Of a DNA stretch of 64,000 bases, positions 59,648 through 64,000 are shown in pieces. The stretch comes from CAZVPF01 sp964628195 (lineage in GTDB: Bacteria; Planctomycetota; Phycisphaerae; Sedimentisphaerales; Anaerohalosphaeraceae). Location of the stretch: positions 1-64,000 of the forward strand of contig CAZVPF010000016.1 of the NCBI GenBank assembly GCA_964628195.1, in the 5' to 3' direction. Position numbers and translations under genes: made by a program. The stretch's first letter is position 1, and every line of letters begins with the position of its first letter. The notes under the pieces are model-generated. The model saw only the letters and a program-made list of their open reading frames with translations. It was not told the origin of the DNA and ran no database searches.

Positions 59648-60646
59648 TTAACTACTCGGCGGCGATGCGGGTGTTCCAGTTATGGAAAGCTCGAACATTC
59701 CGTACTCGACATAGCTGAGGCCCGAAACCCTGATGTAATATGTGTTACCGCTTGAAAGGTCTACGTCCAGTTGTGAGGCTAATCCGCAGTCATCATCGTT
59801 GCAGGCGAGCACGGCGGGCTCTTCGCCGCAGCCGTCAAGAACCGAGATAACTGTGTCAAATTCTGTTACGTCACTGCAAGTGCTTATCGTGAATGTTCCG
59901 TCATAGGTTGGTGTAAACTCATACCAGAGCGACCTGACGTCACTGAGGAAGTTAGCCTGGCAGTTGTCGTCGGTGGTGATGTCAGCCGGCTGGGCCTGGC
60001 TGGAGTCGCCTACATGTGTTTCTCCGTCGGCGATAACGTAGGCCTCGTCGCAACTGTCGTTGTCATTGAATACGCCGATGTAAATGTCGAAGCTGCCGGT
60101 GGTTTCGTCGTTACTGCCTGCGACCTGAATGCAGTATCTTACGTCTTTGATCAGACCGATATCAGGTGTCGAGATTTCACCGGGACCTGAAACGCAGCCT
60201 TCGAGGGCGGCTGGAGTAAAGACGCAGCTGGCGTCATGGGTCATGCCGGTATACATTGCCATCGCGGAGTCGAAATCAGCCGGTGTAACGGTAATGACAT
60301 AACGCCCCATTGCCTTTGGCGTGAAGCTGTACCATGTCTGTGCTACATTCGGAGATATGCAGGTGTTGCTTATGTCCGTAACAAGGTCCAGGCCGATCTG
60401 CCCTGAGGTTACAACGCCCATGTCAAGGGCGGGTGCAACGTCGCAAACAGTATTGCACCAGTTGCTGCCTATATCAGAGATGCCGACATAGTCGTTGGGA
60501 TCAATATTTCCGAGCCACTCATTGGCCAGTTCGAGGACGTCGCCTGTATAGACCTTGCCGTCCTGGTCGAAATCGCCGTAAAATGTCCAGGCGAACGCGC
60601 TGAAAGATACAAAACAAATTACGAGTACAGTGAAAAAGTTTTTCAT
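59648..60646 (-). CDS. Secreted protein with dockerin-like motif and pre-peptidase-type repeats
   Basis: This 332-residue protein has a signal peptide (MKNFFTVLVICFVSFSAFAW). A dockerin/EF-hand-like calcium loop follows directly (GDFDQDGKVYTGDVLELANE, D-x-D-x-D-G-x-V). Two beta domains of the bacterial pre-peptidase C-terminal type come next, each with a W-Y-x-F-T-P turn (TWYSFTPKAMGRYVITVTP; LWYEFTPTYDGTFTISTCS) and acidic D-x-D-D-D loops suited to calcium. Several Cys may form disulfides. There is no enzyme motif. It is likely an extracellular or surface protein, possibly attached through its calcium motifs. It has its own promoter of full consensus and a terminator, so it is a single-gene unit expected to be strongly expressed. 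Confidence 0.85.
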   Translation of the reverse strand: MKNFFTVLVICFVSFSAFAWTFYGDFDQDGKVYTGDVLELANEWLGNIDPNDYVGISDIGSNWCNTVCDVAPALDMGVVTSGQIGLDLVTDISNTCISPNVAQTWYSFTPKAMGRYVITVTPADFDSAMAMYTGMTHDASCVFTPAALEGCVSGPGEISTPDIGLIKDVRYCIQVAGSNDETTGSFDIYIGVFNDNDSCDEAYVIADGETHVGDSSQAQPADITTDDNCQANFLSDVRSLWYEFTPTYDGTFTISTCSDVTEFDTVISVLDGCGEEPAVLACNDDDCGLASQLDVDLSSGNTYYIRVSGLSYVEYGMFELSITGTPASPPSS

Positions 60647-60971
60647 GTTACCCCTCTCCTAAATCCAGATTAATAAAAAAATTAAATGCCAAATTGCCAA
60701 AACTCATTCTTCCAAGGGGACTTCCGTGAAAATGAACAATACCCTGCTGTCCCTGCAACGGCACTAAACTATATTGAATTATAGAATTAATGCATATATT
60801 TGTCAACTATCATCTTATCTAAAATGACTAAATATTTTAAATGCATGTTAAAATATGTCGTCATAACAGAAGTTAATGGATATGCAGGTTGTAACGATAA
60901 TGCTGATTTTGAGTGCAGATAGCTTTTTTGTGAGATTGCAGTGTTTTTTTTACTTTATTATCAGGAATTGG
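60647..60971. other. Leader and promoter region of the secreted protein gene
   Basis: This 325-base spacer holds the consensus promoter (60778-60806), a leader of about 125 bases with GGAGAGGGG before the ATG, and AT-rich DNA on the regulator side. No terminator for the regulator gene at 60972 was recognised and no gene is visible. Confidence 0.5.
60778..60806 (-). promoter_or_regulatory. Full-consensus sigma-70 promoter of the secreted protein gene
   Basis: On the minus strand, TTGACA (60806-60801) and TATAAT (60783-60778) are separated by 17 bases, matching all 12 consensus positions. The start of transcription would be near 60771. Confidence 0.85.
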
Positions 60972-62138
60972 TTAGTTTTCCCTGCCGCATTTTTTTCGGA
61001 ATTCTCTGAGGCTCATGCCCTTATCCCTGCGAAACCAGCGTGCGACATGGTCGACATTTGAATAACCGAGTTTTCGTGCGATTTCTGTTATGGAAAGATT
61101 TGTACCGGTAAGCATTTTGCAGACCTCTTCGACACGGTTTTTTATGATCTCTTTATAAATTGAATGGCCCAGCGCCCGGCGAAAACGTCTCTCGAGTGCC
61201 CTTCTTGAGATGGTTATTTTTTCGCAATCGAGCACGTCCTGCACCTGGAGCAGCCGGTGGTGGTTTTGGCGGATATACTGCACGGCCAGCGAGACCTGCT
61301 GATCGGAGATGGCGAGTATGTCGGATGACTCCCTTGTAACAAGACTAAGCGGAGCGGTAATTATCTGGGTGGGCGGGACCTTTTTGCCGAGCATCATATT
61401 GTGCAGCATTCGGGCCGTGTTGTAGCCGCACTGCTCGTTGTTGAGGGATATACTTGAAATTTTCGGGCTGGTTAGCTCGCATATCATTTCGTCGTTATCG
61501 ACGCTTACTACAGCGATTGAGTCGGGGACGTCTATATCGGCGATGCGGCAGGCGTCTATCACCTCGGAGGCGCATTCGTCGTTGCAGGTGAGCATGGCGA
61601 GTGGTTTGGGAAGTGAGTTGAGCCAGTTTACAAGCTTTTTCTCGATGCTTGCTCTTTTGGACTTTGCATGCGGTCTTATGTTAAAGGCGGCGGCCTGGCG
61701 GCCGGTATCGTGCAGCAGTGATATAAAGTGCGACTGTCTTTCCCTTGACCAGCAGTAGTTGCCGTATCCGCAGAAAGCGAAATTGTTAAAGCCCCTTTCG
61801 AGGAAATGCTCGATCGCCATTTTCGCGACCTGCCTGTTGTCGCAGGATATTGTATGTTTTGCCGGTACGCTTTTTCTGTAACTTGCGCTGAGTATTACGG
61901 GCAGGTTGAGTTCGAGGATTGAGCCGCTTTTGCTGGTGTCGCGCGCGATGATGCCGTTGGGTTTGACTTTATTAATGTAATCGAGTATCGAGCTGTCACT
62001 TTGGCGGTAGAACGGGGGTTCCCGGTAGAAAGTCCAGGGTCCGTGCAGGTTGGCGTAATTGAGGACTCCCCTGATCAGCTCCCGGCCGGACCGCCTGGAA
62101 CTTTCTATAAGCAGAAGCACTCTAAATATATTCGCCAT
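60972..62138 (-). CDS. XylR-like AraC-family regulator with sugar-binding domain
   Basis: This 388-residue protein joins a LacI-type periplasmic-binding fold (about 1-275; VSVDNDEMICELTSPKISSI is the dimer-face signature) with a C-terminal AraC double HTH (about 285-385; LERRFRRALGHSIYKEII, SITEIARKLGYSNVDHVARW and FRRDKGMSLREFRKK). E. coli XylR has this same order. The protein should bind a sugar and activate transcription. It lies 39 bases downstream of a GH65 gene on the same strand, so it probably controls that gene and responds to its disaccharide substrate or product. The ATG is well placed in the short gap. Confidence 0.88.
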   Translation of the reverse strand: MANIFRVLLLIESSRRSGRELIRGVLNYANLHGPWTFYREPPFYRQSDSSILDYINKVKPNGIIARDTSKSGSILELNLPVILSASYRKSVPAKHTISCDNRQVAKMAIEHFLERGFNNFAFCGYGNYCWSRERQSHFISLLHDTGRQAAAFNIRPHAKSKRASIEKKLVNWLNSLPKPLAMLTCNDECASEVIDACRIADIDVPDSIAVVSVDNDEMICELTSPKISSISLNNEQCGYNTARMLHNMMLGKKVPPTQIITAPLSLVTRESSDILAISDQQVSLAVQYIRQNHHRLLQVQDVLDCEKITISRRALERRFRRALGHSIYKEIIKNRVEEVCKMLTGTNLSITEIARKLGYSNVDHVARWFRRDKGMSLREFRKKCGREN

Positions 62139-62177
62139 GAAACCTGCTCCGGGCAGAGGCGAACGTTGTGAACGGTT

Positions 62178-64000
62178 TTAAAGCGGGACCTTCACGCCAT
62201 TCGCATCAACAGTGTATTTTTTATCGAACACTATTATCTCGATATCGGGGCCTTCGACAATTTTATATTCTGCATGGTTCCTGTCAATCCTGACATTGAG
62301 CAGGGCGCCGGCGTAGTTGAGCCTGAAATTAAAATAGTTCCACTTTGCCGGTATGCTCGGGTTGAATACGAGAGTTTCGCCGTCAGTGCGAAGTCCGCCG
62401 AATCCGTAGACCATGTTCAGCCAGGCGCCTGACATAGAGGTTACATGAAGGCCCTGGCCGGTGTTCTTGTTTCGGTTATCGAGGTCCAGGCGGGCCATGT
62501 ACTTGAAGAACGAGTAGGCCTCTTCGTTTTTTCCGAGCTCGGCGGCGAGTATTGAGTGGACGCCGGGCGAGAGCGAAGATTCATGGATGCAGCGCTGTTC
62601 GTAGTATTCGTAATTGATCTTTTTGGCCTGTTGGGAATGTTCCCTGCTGAAATAGAGCATGAGCAGCAGCACGTCGGGCTGTTTGATCATGTTATAGCGG
62701 AAAATCTTCAGGTATTCCCAGTTTTTGTAAATCGGGATCTGTGATTCGGGGACATTCTTTACATCGACTTCGGGCAGGTCGAAGTATCCATCGTGCTGTT
62801 CGTAAAGAATTCGATCGGGATCCATCGGTATTCTCATTTTGGATGCTTTATGGCGCCAGTCGTCGTATTCTTTTTCGCTGAGGCCGAGCTTTTCGGTAAG
62901 TTTTTCAAGAGTTTTCGGGTCTTGCTGTTTCATTTCGGCGAGCACGTCGAGAGTGAAGCTGAAAGTTTTTCTGGTCATGCAATTGGTGTAGGCGTTGTTG
63001 TTGACGTTCATGTGGTACTCGTCGGGGCCCATGACGCCCCACAGTCCGAATTCGCCGTTGAGGGGACTGAATTCGCCGCGGAAAGCGAAGAACCTGCATA
63101 TCTCGACGAGTATTTCGATGCCTTTGCTGTATAGGAAGTCGGTGTCTCGGCAGATCCTGTTGTACAGCCATATTCCGTAGTAAACCGCGAGGTTTACGTG
63201 TATCTCGAAGTCTCCGTGCTGCCATGTTGCGCAGCTTTCCGTTCCGTCGAGGGTTGTCATGGGGTAGCGTGCGCCTTTAAGGTCAAGCTGCTCGGCCCGC
63301 TGTTTGGCCTGGGGCAGGTGGTTGTAACGGTATTCGAGAAGCATCCTGGCCGAGTCGGGGTTTGTGAACATATAAAAGGGGAGAGTGTAGCTTTCGGTGT
63401 CCCAGAATATCTGGCCGTGGTAGACCTCTCCGGTGAGCCCCTTGCAGGGGACATTTGTCCTGCTGTCACCGCCGTGATAAATCTGGTGCAAATTAAAAAC
63501 GGCCAGGCGAATGCCCTGGAGGTGTTCGTCGTCGCCGTCTATTTCGATGTCGATGTATTTCCATGCGTTGTTCCAGTATTTGCACTGCTGATCGAAAGCG
63601 CGGTCGAAAGTGAGGGATGTTTTTTCTTCGGCAAGCTCTTTGCCGGCGTTGAAGACCTGGTCCATATCGTCTGTTTTTTTCCAGAGGTTGGTTACGATTC
63701 TTGAAACCGAACTGACCTTGTCCTGCTTAAGGTCTGCAACGCAGTCAAAGCCGGCAAGTTTTTCATTTTTTAAAGTTTGTTTTTCACGAATTGAATCGGA
63801 CTCCAGCCGCATGCCGGAAAAGAGGCAATGCCCGCTTTTGACAGTTTGCCCGAGCACGGAGACGGTGTTTCCGTCGAACTGCATCTTAGGGCAGGTCCAA
63901 AAGTTCTTACCTTTATTCGCCGTTGCGCCTGTTTCCTGTGTCTGGTCCCAGCCGTCCGCGATTTCGTGTTTGATCGCAAAATCAAGGCCCATTCGAACCT
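62178..64000 (-). CDS. Glycoside hydrolase family 65 protein (5' end outside the window)
   Basis: At least 604 residues are visible, and the frame stays open to the window edge (VR before MGLD), so the N-terminal domain is partly missing; GH65 proteins usually have about 750 or more residues. Visible parts are the catalytic (alpha/alpha)6-barrel with QIFWDTESYTLPFYMFT, the general-acid segment GVMGPDEYHMNVNNNAYTN (Glu in PDEYH) and the phosphate/substrate region GLHVTSMSGAWLNMVYGFGG. The C-terminal beta part follows. GH65 enzymes are mostly phosphorylases of maltose, trehalose, kojibiose or nigerose, with a few hydrolases. The exact substrate cannot be read here. With the XylR-type regulator downstream it forms a sugar-utilisation unit. 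Confidence 0.88.
   Translation of the reverse strand, partial: VRMGLDFAIKHEIADGWDQTQETGATANKGKNFWTCPKMQFDGNTVSVLGQTVKSGHCLFSGMRLESDSIREKQTLKNEKLAGFDCVADLKQDKVSSVSRIVTNLWKKTDDMDQVFNAGKELAEEKTSLTFDRAFDQQCKYWNNAWKYIDIEIDGDDEHLQGIRLAVFNLHQIYHGGDSRTNVPCKGLTGEVYHGQIFWDTESYTLPFYMFTNPDSARMLLEYRYNHLPQAKQRAEQLDLKGARYPMTTLDGTESCATWQHGDFEIHVNLAVYYGIWLYNRICRDTDFLYSKGIEILVEICRFFAFRGEFSPLNGEFGLWGVMGPDEYHMNVNNNAYTNCMTRKTFSFTLDVLAEMKQQDPKTLEKLTEKLGLSEKEYDDWRHKASKMRIPMDPDRILYEQHDGYFDLPEVDVKNVPESQIPIYKNWEYLKIFRYNMIKQPDVLLLMLYFSREHSQQAKKINYEYYEQRCIHESSLSPGVHSILAAELGKNEEAYSFFKYMARLDLDNRNKNTGQGLHVTSMSGAWLNMVYGFGGLRTDGETLVFNPSIPAKWNYFNFRLNYAGALLNVRIDRNHAEYKIVEGPDIEIIVFDKKYTVDANGVKVPL

Overview
The window looks like a chromosomal stretch of a motile planctomycete, most likely class Phycisphaerae near Sedimentisphaerales. 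This is inferred from gene content, not from a database search. The pointers are secreted proteins with short dockerin/EF-hand-like repeats (1-388 and 59648-60646), a membrane-anchored Hanks-type kinase, a fusion of a PHP domain with a glycosyltransferase, a long secretin with a low-complexity linker, and a 54-residue membrane protein beside the mre genes. No rRNA, tRNA, CRISPR array, insertion sequence or prophage gene was recognised.

Layout. Positions 1-11.6 kb hold mixed housekeeping and regulatory genes: the tail of a secreted protein, a methyltransferase, PHP-GT4 plus CYTH, a small transcription unit with its own promoter and terminator around a 31-codon ORF (5146-5396), a DUF547 protein, a thioesterase, a radical SAM protein, and a Ser/Thr kinase / APH-fold / TetR run. 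From 11.7 to 18.9 kb the minus strand carries a cell-shape cluster: coiled-coil protein, 54-aa membrane protein, mreB, mreC, mreD, PBP2, then a PHP phosphoesterase and a shikimate-kinase-like protein. metK (19.4 kb, plus) faces purH (20.7 kb, minus); a PQQ-propeller protein and a small unknown gene lie upstream of purH.

The centre is a flagellar locus (24.1-53.0 kb). A sigma-54 activator with a degenerate receiver domain (24141-25535, minus) lies next to a well-placed sigma-54 promoter (25892-25907). This promoter faces flgD, flgE, a PilZ gene, flgF, flgG, flgA, flgH, flgI, flgJ, a flgN-like gene, flgK and flgL. After flgL comes a 13-kb block with no counterpart in textbook flagellar operons: two TPR-glycosyltransferase paralogs (the second looks catalytically degenerate and has its own sigma-54 promoter at 39371-39386), a GT2-TPR protein, a TPR protein, a small helical protein, and a 2270-residue protein joining a GT-A-like domain, TPRs, four GT2 domains, a methyltransferase-like domain and a GT9 domain. 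fliD closes the locus. The simplest reading is that filament axial proteins and a glycosylation machine are made together under sigma-54 control. No flagellin or fliS gene is in the window.

The right end (53-64 kb) has glmS, a solitary long secretin, tsaB, a repeat-rich spacer, a secreted dockerin-like protein driven by a full-consensus sigma-70 promoter, and a GH65 phosphorylase/hydrolase (cut by the window end) with a XylR-type regulator.
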